Assembly (NCBI GenBank): GCA_002360455.1
Contig: DEQQ01000019.1
Span: 1-5,828, forward strand
From: Saprospiraceae bacterium UBA3362
GTDB taxonomy: Bacteria; Bacteroidota; Bacteroidia; Chitinophagales; Saprospiraceae
Direction of reading: 5' to 3'
DNA length: 5,828 bases
The notes under the pieces are model-generated. The model did not search any database. It was not told where the DNA came from and saw only the letters and a list, made by a program, of their open reading frames with translations. Shown piece by piece: positions 1 through 5,803 of this stretch. The translations under genes were made by a program, and so were the position numbers. Numbering within the stretch: the stretch's first letter is position 1; every line of letters begins with the position of its first letter.

Positions 1-2
1 GC

Positions 3-83
3 ACACGTGTAGAAGGCAAGGTACTAGAGTATGGCAGCAACAATCCTATTCCTCAGGCTATGGTGGTACTTAGAGAATCTTAG
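3..83 (+). CDS. 3' end of a truncated gene with a carboxypeptidase-regulatory-like domain (partial)
   Basis: This frame is open from the left edge of the window and ends at TAG 81-83. It reads VEGKV, then a short turn, then NNPIPQAMVVLRE. The pattern V-x-G-x-V, PIP-x-A and a hydrophobic strand is the signature of carboxypeptidase-regulatory-like beta-sandwich domains, which are common in Bacteroidota surface proteins and TonB-dependent receptors. Such a domain normally continues for another 50 or more residues. Here it stops about three codons after DNA that matches the tail of a lipoprotein gene begins (near base 75), so the gene appears truncated by recombination. Only about 26 residues are visible, so the identity of the full protein is unknown and the domain call rests on a short motif. 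Confidence 0.45.
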   Translation, partial: TRVEGKVLEYGSNNPIPQAMVVLRES

Positions 84-147
84 AAACAATGTTCCCAGTG
101 TAGTTAGTATTACTGATGGATACTTCAAATTAACCTATAGGCTTTAA
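75..147 (+). pseudogene. 3' tail fragment of a small lipoprotein gene (paralogue of the two downstream genes)
   Basis: In frame with TAA 145-147 this encodes NLRNNVPSVVSITDGYFK followed by LTYRL. That is the same C-terminus as the lipoprotein at 735-1256, which ends VVKITDGYFKLTYRP. By hand alignment, bases 75-147 match 1184-1256 at 67 of 73 positions, and the similarity stops sharply just upstream of base 75. No family N-terminus or lipobox precedes it; upstream is a different coding sequence in another frame. I read it as the remnant of a third array member whose 5' part was lost by deletion or recombination. The short frame from ATG 31 into this tail has no family content before the junction and is probably not translated. 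Confidence 0.7.
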
Positions 148-387
148 GCGCAAATAAAAATTCAATCAAAAATAAATAAAATCATGAAAAAAGTAAAAAT
201 GTTTCTGAGTGCAATGATACTAATGTTCATCATCAGTTCCTGCGAAAAAGAAATACCTTATGGACACCCCACTTGTGATACCTGTGATTGGAATGTACTC
301 ACTTGCAAAGTTGATGGCGTACCATGGCAAGCCAAAGTAGATTGTGACTTCTTAGGAAATTGTGATCCAGTTGATTGTCAGTTTTAT
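148..387 (+). repeat. Duplicated block, copy A (spacer plus 5' part of lipoprotein gene 1)
   Basis: This stretch comprises the spacer after the tail fragment and the first 68 codons of the lipoprotein gene. It is repeated at 694-938. The spacers share ATTCAATCAA and AATAAAT-type runs just before ATGAAAAAA, and the coding parts are about 94% identical by hand count. Similarity ends at codon 68. The sharp edge within homologous genes suggests duplication followed by local gene conversion. Confidence 0.75.
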
Positions 388-693
388 GCATTATCCAAGT
401 TTATTGAGTTTGGTGGAAGAAATTTAGAAAATGATAAAGGTATTTCAATTCATAAAACTAATTCGTATGTAAATCAAATACTCAGTTCTGAAGCAAATTA
501 TTTTAACAGTGCTGAAGTAGGCAATTGTAAAGTGTATGAAAATGATACAACAGTTCATTCTTTTTTTCAAATATTAAATCTAGATACTACTAAAAAAATT
601 ATTGAAGGTAAATTCGAATATTTGGTACAAAATGATTGTTTGAGCAAAGTAAAAATTTCTGATGGCTATTTTAAATTGACATATAGGCCTTAA
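184..693 (+). CDS. Small secreted lipoprotein, unknown function (array copy 1)
   Basis: This 169-residue protein begins with a lipoprotein signal peptide: MKK, a hydrophobic stretch, and lipobox ISSC with the lipidated cysteine at residue 20. It should therefore be anchored in a membrane facing the periplasm or the cell surface. The mature part has six cysteines in its conserved N-terminal block (31, 34, 41, 54, 60, 65, including CDTC) and two more at 115 and 152, which suggests disulfides. CKVDGVPWQA, IIEGKF and a final SDGYFKLTY strand resemble small Bacteroidota lipoproteins of the DUF6252 type, a beta-rich family of unknown function; that assignment is from memory of the motif. The next gene is a tandem paralogue 41 bases downstream. 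Residues 1-68 differ from it at only four positions, while the rest is strongly diverged. No catalytic motif is visible. The start is supported by the signal peptide. Confidence 0.88.
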   Translation: MKKVKMFLSAMILMFIISSCEKEIPYGHPTCDTCDWNVLTCKVDGVPWQAKVDCDFLGNCDPVDCQFYALSKFIEFGGRNLENDKGISIHKTNSYVNQILSSEANYFNSAEVGNCKVYENDTTVHSFFQILNLDTTKKIIEGKFEYLVQNDCLSKVKISDGYFKLTYRP

Positions 694-938
694 GCGAGGA
701 AAAAAATTCAATCAATCAAAAAATAAATATAATCATGAAAAAAATAAAAATGTTTCTGAGTGTTATGATACTAATGTTCATCATCAGTTCCTGCAAAAAA
801 GAAATCCCTTATGGACACCCCACTTGTGATACTTGTGACTGGAATGTACTCACTTGCAAAGTTGATGGAGTACCATGGCAGGCCAAAGTAGATTGTGACT
901 TCTTAGGAAATTGTGATCCCGTGGATTGTCAATATTAT
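694..938 (+). repeat. Duplicated block, copy B (spacer plus 5' part of lipoprotein gene 2)
   Basis: This is the second copy of the block at 148-387, five bases longer in the spacer. Most coding differences are silent third-position changes, with only four amino-acid replacements (residues 4, 10, 21 and 67), so the protein sequence has been kept under constraint or recently homogenised. Confidence 0.75.
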
Positions 939-1256
939 CAAGAAAACGGATTTTTAGAAATTGTTGGAGTGTTGAATAATCCTAAAGGAAGCGTCTTAAT
1001 TGATAACTATGGGAAAAAATTGATTATTGGGGACAATTTAATAAGTCCTAGGGAATTTAATTATTCATGTTCTGGTTGTTCTCCCGAAATTCCAAGATCA
1101 AAACTTGATACTTCATTATTAAATATCTTAAAAATTATAAGAATAGATACAATTACAAAAGTGATTGAAGGCAGTTTTATTATGAATCTTAGAAACAATG
1201 CTCCCAGTGTAGTTAAAATTACTGATGGATACTTCAAGTTAACCTACAGGCCTTAA
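735..1256 (+). CDS. Small secreted lipoprotein, unknown function (array copy 2)
   Basis: This 173-residue tandem paralogue of the preceding gene has the same lipoprotein signal peptide (lipobox ISSC, Cys20) and the same cysteine-rich first block with cysteines at 31, 34, 41, 54, 60 and 65. It then carries its own middle region with a second CxxC (112 and 115, CSGC) in place of the neighbour's scattered cysteines. It ends with VIEGSF and ITDGYFKLTYRP, a strand pair homologous to copy 1. DNA identity to copy 1 is very high up to codon 68 (about 13 differences in 204 bases by eye) and then falls abruptly. Its 3' end instead matches the tail fragment at 75-147. The gene is therefore a mosaic. The function is not recognised; a beta-rich, disulfide-stabilised surface or periplasmic lipoprotein is an inference. 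The large hydrolase gene starts 42 bases downstream, so co-transcription is plausible. Confidence 0.88.
   Translation: MKKIKMFLSVMILMFIISSCKKEIPYGHPTCDTCDWNVLTCKVDGVPWQAKVDCDFLGNCDPVDCQYYQENGFLEIVGVLNNPKGSVLIDNYGKKLIIGDNLISPREFNYSCSGCSPEIPRSKLDTSLLNILKIIRIDTITKVIEGSFIMNLRNNAPSVVKITDGYFKLTYRP
1184..1256 (+). repeat. Lipoprotein 3'-tail repeat matching 75-147
   Basis: The last 73 bases of the second lipoprotein gene match 75-147 at 67 of 73 positions, whereas the equivalent end of the first lipoprotein gene (about 621-693) is related mainly at protein level. The nearest relative of this tail is therefore the orphan fragment rather than the adjacent full-length paralogue. Confidence 0.7.
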
Positions 1257-1298
1257 TTAAAGAGGAGAAAAAATTAATTAAATATTAAAATTCTATAA

Positions 1299-3266
1299 AT
1301 GAAAAGTGTATTTACGACACTTCTGGCATTGCTATGCTATGTCGGAAGCATTGGTGCACAAGCTCCCAATGAGATGGAACAAAAGCTTGAAGATATGCTC
1401 TCTCAGCTCTCTACTACAGAGATCACTACAGGGCTATTATACGACCGTATACCCGAGTACTATCCATATCGGTATAATACAGGGAAGTATGTGGAAGACA
1501 GTATATCTATGCACAGAGAGCGGTATCTCTACACATATGGTATGCTCTACAAGGCACACCTTCAGACACCCAACATCCCTGAGCCTACTACATTCGTCAA
1601 TGCAGCTAATACTCATAGCCTGAGTGATACGATCTTCCTATCGGGGCTGTACTATCAGTACAATCGGCTTAAGCCTAGCGCTATGGATGACAATCTTCTG
1701 AGCTATGATGGTATACACTTCCAAGATGTGGTAGGCAGGTCAGAATCACCATATACTCAGGATACAGTATTTACATTCTCAACTATGCGCCTAGAGTATG
1801 AAGGTATGACTGTGAAGTTCTATCTACCATCATCTGATATCTACTCCAATATCAATGGGCTTACAGGATTGGAGATAGACTTTGATGATTCTACTGGATA
1901 CAAACCACTAGTGCTTGACTCCCTATATACCCTCACTTATACTCAGGATAGTTTGCATCGGATTCGTATCAAATACAGCTTAGCATCAGGAGAAGAATTG
2001 ATCAGCCAGACTTTATTGATGATACAGCCACCAAGTACAGAAGGAGCTTCATTCAATCCTGATAACTATGATGTAGAACCTAGTGGAAGTTTTGAGAATG
2101 ATGGAGTGACGGTGCACTATTGGTATAATAAGAAGTGTAATACTGCCTGCGTACGCAAGCCATTGATCATGGTAGAGGGATTCGATCCAGGTCATAAATA
2201 TGATTACAAATTTTTAATAAATAAGGATGGAGGATTTTTAAATAGTAAATACAACCTACCTTCAGAAATTTCCAAATTAATTCACGAAGAATCCTATGAC
2301 TTATTTTTCATCAACTACAAGGATGCAAAGATTGCTATACCGGACAATGCACATTGGGTAGAGCTAGCCATAGATGAGATCAATAAGCGCAAGCATGATT
2401 GTGGCAGCTATGAGAAGAATGTGGTCATCGGAGCGAGTATGGGAGGCCTAGTAGGTAAGTGGGCACTAAGTACTATGGAGACTAAGGGTAAGGATCATGA
2501 GACAGAGTTCTTCATCAGCGTAGATAGCCCTCTCAAGGGTGCAAATATTATACTAGGCGTACAAGCGATGATCTATGATCTTAAAGACGAAACTTTCTTC
2601 GGAGTGCCATTGACTACATTGAAGCCAGATATAGGAGATGGCTTCAATTCACTAGATTGTCCTGCTGCAAGACAGATGTTATTATATCATAAAGCATCAT
2701 GTGAGAATAGTAATTGTGATGGTACTGATCTTGACAACCTGCATGAAGTATTCCAACAACAGTTTGATCAAAAGACATTGATTATACCTCACTATGCCAT
2801 AGCCAATGGATCTATTAATAATAAATCCCAAGAATTTGAAGCAAGATCAATTTTGTTAAATGATAAAATCACTGACGGATGGAGCGATCTAACATACATT
2901 GCAGCAACTGGATATTCTAATTGGACAGATATCTGGGCATTACCAGGGAAAGAAAAAGAAAACCAAGTTTACCATAAATACTCTCATACAGTTCTATTGG
3001 GAATTTACATTCCAAAATATAATTACTTAAATGTCAGTAATGTAAAAAATTATGATAATGCTCCTGGTGGAACTAGATCATTTGTTTCGCTTCAAGATGA
3101 ATTTCCATGGAAACAAAAGAACTTTTGTTTCATTCCTACTGCTAGTGCACTAGGTTTGGATCCAAGCCAATTTCTTAACAATGACCTTAGTAATGTCAAA
3201 GAAGTCCTTAGCAGTGGCTCCACTTACATACGTTCATATGATGGGCCTACTTTGCCTTTACCTTGA
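1299..3266 (+). CDS. Secreted alpha/beta-hydrolase, N-terminal portion truncated at TGA
   Basis: This 655-residue product begins with a Sec signal peptide of about 20 residues ending SIGA, with probable cleavage before QAPNE. Residues about 38-290 form an N-terminal region of unknown function containing EITTGLLYDRIPEYYP, a motif I associate with large secreted Bacteroidota proteins. The alpha/beta-hydrolase core begins at KPLIMVEGFDPG (287-298, likely oxyanion region). It continues with VVIGASMGGLVGKWAL (375-390, nucleophile Ser380 in G-x-S-x-G), SVDSPLKGANI (407-417), and DNAPGGTRS and FIPTASALG (586-619). This resembles the esterase/lipase or PGAP1-like fold; the substrate is unknown. The catalytic histidine is not obvious here and may lie after the stop, at NQEH, so the truncated protein may be inactive. 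No ATG lies between the previous gene's stop and 1299, and the signal peptide fixes the start. A purine-rich run at 1259-1270 is too far upstream to be a normal ribosome site. Confidence 0.85.
   Translation: MKSVFTTLLALLCYVGSIGAQAPNEMEQKLEDMLSQLSTTEITTGLLYDRIPEYYPYRYNTGKYVEDSISMHRERYLYTYGMLYKAHLQTPNIPEPTTFVNAANTHSLSDTIFLSGLYYQYNRLKPSAMDDNLLSYDGIHFQDVVGRSESPYTQDTVFTFSTMRLEYEGMTVKFYLPSSDIYSNINGLTGLEIDFDDSTGYKPLVLDSLYTLTYTQDSLHRIRIKYSLASGEELISQTLLMIQPPSTEGASFNPDNYDVEPSGSFENDGVTVHYWYNKKCNTACVRKPLIMVEGFDPGHKYDYKFLINKDGGFLNSKYNLPSEISKLIHEESYDLFFINYKDAKIAIPDNAHWVELAIDEINKRKHDCGSYEKNVVIGASMGGLVGKWALSTMETKGKDHETEFFISVDSPLKGANIILGVQAMIYDLKDETFFGVPLTTLKPDIGDGFNSLDCPAARQMLLYHKASCENSNCDGTDLDNLHEVFQQQFDQKTLIIPHYAIANGSINNKSQEFEARSILLNDKITDGWSDLTYIAATGYSNWTDIWALPGKEKENQVYHKYSHTVLLGIYIPKYNYLNVSNVKNYDNAPGGTRSFVSLQDEFPWKQKNFCFIPTASALGLDPSQFLNNDLSNVKEVLSSGSTYIRSYDGPTLPLP
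3264..3266 (+). other. Internal in-frame TGA separating the two halves of the large gene
   Basis: The reading frame runs PTLPLP, TGA, then TSNVNQEHVSL and stays open for 769 further codons to 5573. The frame is unchanged on both sides, so a substitution (for example from TGG, CGA, GGA or TTA) rather than an indel best accounts for it. The base after TGA is A, a context usually linked to efficient termination, and no other TGA interrupts the window's genes. Confidence 0.8.
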
Positions 3267-3407
3267 ACTAGCAATGTAAATCAAGAACATGTCAGCCTTG
3301 ACAATAGATCTGCAAAATTTTTACTAAGTGCAATTCGCCATTTAAGTGATCTGGATGATCTCGATTTACTTACTAATAAAACTTTTAATGCTGGTAACAG
3401 TGATCCT

Positions 3408-5576
3408 TTGGATGTATGGGGAACAGATAGACCATTTAAAACTCAAAATATTATTGACCATTCAATTACTCTAAAGGCAAACGGAAATATTTGGATAAAT
3501 AGAGCAGGATTAATAGGAATGCAACACGAAGATAAAAACCCTTATAATCTAAAAAATCCACAGTATAAATTCTCGATAACAAAGGATAATTGCAAACCAG
3601 ATACAACTCTAGTTAAGGTAGAAGAAGAAAGTAAAATTATTATTGGAGATTACACCAATGGTCACACGGCAAAACTTCATATTTGGGATTCTGCCAGACT
3701 CAAGATCTATGAAAAGGGAGAAGTGCTCATAGATGCATATTCTGAAATGATAGTGCAGAAAGATGCAGTGGTAACTATAGAAGATAAGGGAAAATTGATA
3801 GGCAATCCGGATTCGAAAATTGTAATAAAGAAAGGCGGACTGTTAGTTGTTGAATTCGGTGGTGTTTTGGAATTACTTGGCAACGCAGAACTTATTGTAG
3901 AAGAAGGAGGCACTATCATGACTCAGAACGGGGCTATTTTTAGATTCCAAGATGGGGATCTCAGTACCAATGGAAGATGCCATGTAGTTATAAAACCAAA
4001 AGGAATCTTCCTGTACAATGGCAAATGGATCCATGATGGAAACGGTTATGTACAGTTTGATGTTATGCATGTTTTTGACCAAAGGGTTCCCGCACTAATG
4101 ACCGGTTATGATCAATCCATAAGATTTATAAGATTGAATATGTCTGCAGAATTAATAATAAAGAAATTTCCTATTTCTATTGCCAACGGAAAAATAGAAT
4201 ATGAACCCAATTCAAGTATTTATATAGAGGAGCAAACGCTTGATGCGACCAAGGTGAATTTTATTGGAACCAATAAAATGGTTCCTTCATTTGCTATGGC
4301 TTCTAAAGCAATAAATGCATACAGACCTTACGATATAAATATCCAAAAATGCAACTTTAACGATCTTGCTTATGGCATAAATATGGACAATTTTTTCAAA
4401 ATTATAGGGGCTAGCATCTATGTAAGAACCACAGGCTTTAACTATACTGAATACCCATTTTATGTCAAAAATGCAAAATCCTGCATTATGGATTCGGTCA
4501 TGATTTTTGAAGGACGATTGTCCAACTTCTACAATTGCAATGAACTTAGATTTAATAATGGAGCTGTAAACAGCACAGCAGGAGGTTTGACTCTAAGTGA
4601 AGGCGATATTATTGTTAACAATTCTAGGTTTAATAACAACGGTCAAGGAATTAACTTAAGTTTTAATGCCAATGCCTTTGTTTATAGAAGTTCATTTACT
4701 AATAATTTTCAAGGAATAAATTCAAACGGAGATGAAAACTATGGCTTGGTAGAATTAGGTTGCAACTTTTTTGAGCACAACGTATCCTCTATAGTTGGCC
4801 GAGACGTCCTTCTTAATATAAGCCCTTTGAATGCAAATGGAAATTCAAAAGGCCCTGTTGGAAATAATCAATTCTTAATTGGAAACGGTCAATTCCATTT
4901 TGAAATATATTATTTTGCCCGAGATATTATGGAGGTAGAGGCAAGCTATAATTATTGGGGAGGAAATCTCCCATTACCACAGGAATATATTCTTGAAAAG
5001 GGATTTCAATCTATACCACTTTTAGCAACACCATACCATAGACTTCCTACGACTTGTCCATTGATCGGTCCAAATGGTAAAAATGCTTTTTGTGGGAATG
5101 TAACAGCCTCAGGAATTGATTTTAACACGGTTCGGAATGGAGCCATGGATTTATTTCATAACGGAGACAAAGATGGGACTATACGACTTATGAATCAAAT
5201 CTCTGACAGTCAGGATAGAAATTATTACAGCAGCGATCCGGCTTGTAGATTTAATTATGATTATGCAAGGATTTTTACACATAAGGATTTGAATACAGGA
5301 ACTCTTCCTATCTATGTCGGAGTGGATGATAAAGGAGAAAAAAATCTGGTAGAGTGCTTCCCCAACCCGTTCCAAAATGAAATCAAAGTTCATTTTAACG
5401 AAAAGGGGAATTATAGCCTTGAACTAATTAACAGCCTCGGGGTAATCATTTCTTCCGGAGTTCATAGTTCAGATTTTGTCTTAAGCACAGAAGAATTGGT
5501 TAAGGGAAATTACTTTTTAAAAATACTGAATAATGAAACCGGAAAAACTCAAATACAGAAATTATTCAAACAATAG
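3408..5576 (+). CDS. Detached C-terminal part: beta-helix-like region with type IX secretion sorting domain
   Basis: The frame is open from 3267; 3408 is only the first permissive start (TTG) and the first ATG is 3519. Neither gives a signal peptide, so this is best read as the 3' part of the interrupted gene. Numbering from 3408, residues about 70-180 are short repeating strands rich in glycine, valine and isoleucine (for example KIVIKKGGLLVVE and AELIVEEGGTI), typical of stacked beta structures. Residues about 310-520 look like a right-handed parallel beta-helix, with repeats such as NNSRFNNNGQGINL and RSSFTNNFQGINS and a closing NYWG motif. Residues about 649-722 are a type A T9SS sorting domain: ECFPNPFQNEIKV, then strands including YSLELINSLG, GNYFLKI and the terminal QKLFKQ. 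In an intact protein the last domain would direct outer-membrane export with release or surface attachment. The ligand of the beta-helix is unknown. Confidence 0.8.
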   Translation: MDVWGTDRPFKTQNIIDHSITLKANGNIWINRAGLIGMQHEDKNPYNLKNPQYKFSITKDNCKPDTTLVKVEEESKIIIGDYTNGHTAKLHIWDSARLKIYEKGEVLIDAYSEMIVQKDAVVTIEDKGKLIGNPDSKIVIKKGGLLVVEFGGVLELLGNAELIVEEGGTIMTQNGAIFRFQDGDLSTNGRCHVVIKPKGIFLYNGKWIHDGNGYVQFDVMHVFDQRVPALMTGYDQSIRFIRLNMSAELIIKKFPISIANGKIEYEPNSSIYIEEQTLDATKVNFIGTNKMVPSFAMASKAINAYRPYDINIQKCNFNDLAYGINMDNFFKIIGASIYVRTTGFNYTEYPFYVKNAKSCIMDSVMIFEGRLSNFYNCNELRFNNGAVNSTAGGLTLSEGDIIVNNSRFNNNGQGINLSFNANAFVYRSSFTNNFQGINSNGDENYGLVELGCNFFEHNVSSIVGRDVLLNISPLNANGNSKGPVGNNQFLIGNGQFHFEIYYFARDIMEVEASYNYWGGNLPLPQEYILEKGFQSIPLLATPYHRLPTTCPLIGPNGKNAFCGNVTASGIDFNTVRNGAMDLFHNGDKDGTIRLMNQISDSQDRNYYSSDPACRFNYDYARIFTHKDLNTGTLPIYVGVDDKGEKNLVECFPNPFQNEIKVHFNEKGNYSLELINSLGVIISSGVHSSDFVLSTEELVKGNYFLKILNNETGKTQIQKLFKQ

Positions 5577-5624
5577 TTCGGGTAATATCGTATTTATTTA
5601 ATCTTGGGTAAAATGAAGTTTATT

Positions 5625-5655
5625 AAAAAAGGGATGTCTATGACATCCCTTTTTT
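5625..5655 (+). terminator. Strong symmetrical rho-independent terminator
   Basis: AAAAAA GGGATGTC, loop TAT, GACATCCC TTTTTT forms a perfect 14-bp stem (8 mixed pairs plus 6 A-T pairs) with a 3-base loop. More T residues follow after one C (5657-5660). It lies 49 bases after the stop of the large gene and should end its transcript. The A-tract on the left makes it usable from the opposite strand too. Confidence 0.92.
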
Positions 5656-5775
5656 CTTTTACTAGGGATTTACCCTTTGAGCAACCACAATGCAATAAAA
5701 AATCTTTCCGATTGGGTTGTATTACAGCATTGGATTGAGATACTCTAGCACACTAAACACTAGGTATTAATACAT
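5656..5775. other. Gene-free stretch after the terminator
   Basis: I see no convincing coding frame, RNA gene or Bacteroidota promoter (TTG plus TAnnTTTG) on either strand. Only minor symmetry is present: a palindrome GTATTAATAC at 5764-5773 and short complementary words CAATGC (5688-5693) and GCATTG (5727-5732). It may be the decayed upstream region of something beyond the window. Confidence 0.5.
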
Positions 5776-5803
5776 CTGTCCATAATAAATAAAAAGTGGA
5801 CAG
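5776..5803. repeat. Short inverted repeat, possible insertion-sequence edge
   Basis: CTGTCCA (5776-5782) and TGGACAG (5797-5803) are perfect 7-base inverted copies separated by 14 AT-rich bases. The sequence AAAAAGTGGACAGCTTAAAA (5791-5810) resembles the AAAAAGTTGGACAG words found near the ends of IS3/IS150-type elements. The window ends 25 bases later, so no transposase is visible and a simple hairpin is an equal possibility. Confidence 0.3.

Larger units (their letters stand above)
1299..5576 (+). pseudogene. Large T9SS-exported alpha/beta-hydrolase gene interrupted by one in-frame stop
   Basis: Bases 1299-5576 form a single frame of 1425 codons before the final TAG 5574-5576, broken only by TGA 3264-3266. 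The N-terminal part supplies a signal peptide (MKSVFTTLLALLCYVGSIGA) and the hydrolase; the C-terminal part supplies beta-rich repeats and the T9SS sorting domain. Each half lacks what the other provides: the first has no sorting domain and the second has no signal peptide or good start. The 47 codons after the stop are open and continue hydrolase-like sequence (NQEHVSL). One substitution therefore explains the split, and the long intact 3' frame means it is recent or artefactual. An intact parent would be secreted across the inner membrane by Sec and across the outer membrane by the type IX system. The two product fragments are described as separate CDS entries. Confidence 0.72.

Noticed and set aside
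31..147. A short frame starting at ATG 31 and reading into the lipoprotein tail.
   Set aside because: Its first 15 codons overlap, out of frame, sequence that codes a recognisable domain, and it has no signal peptide or family N-terminus. It is open by chance across the junction.
1306..1623. A 105-codon frame on the + strand.
   Set aside because: It lies wholly inside the hydrolase gene in another frame, and its protein shows no domain or signal.
3264..3305. Selenocysteine insertion at the TGA, because a small hairpin TGTCA-GCCT-TGACA follows at 3290-3303.
   Set aside because: The stem is only 5 bp with no typical SECIS features, and nothing in a secreted hydrolase/beta-helix protein calls for selenocysteine at this site. 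A nonsense change or sequencing error is simpler.
3645..4000. DNA-level tandem repeats or a CRISPR-like array in the glycine/valine-rich region.
   Set aside because: The repetition is only a loose protein strand pattern. No repeated DNA word of useful length with regular spacing is present.
3707..4082. Two overlapping minus-strand frames of about 70 codons.
   Set aside because: They are antisense to the beta-rich repeat part of the large gene, have no recognisable content, and are shadows of its codon bias.
5151..5393. A minus-strand frame of 80 codons.
   Set aside because: It overlaps the conserved T9SS sorting-domain coding region and encodes no recognisable protein.
1299..5576. An alternative genetic code reading TGA as tryptophan or glycine.
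   Set aside because: Tryptophan is encoded by TGG throughout, no other gene here contains an in-frame TGA, and the T9SS domain places the sequence in Bacteroidota, which use the standard code.
5664..5676. A second small hairpin AGGG-ATTTA-CCCT after the terminator.
   Set aside because: Only four pairs and no T-run follow it, so it is not a credible terminator or regulatory element.
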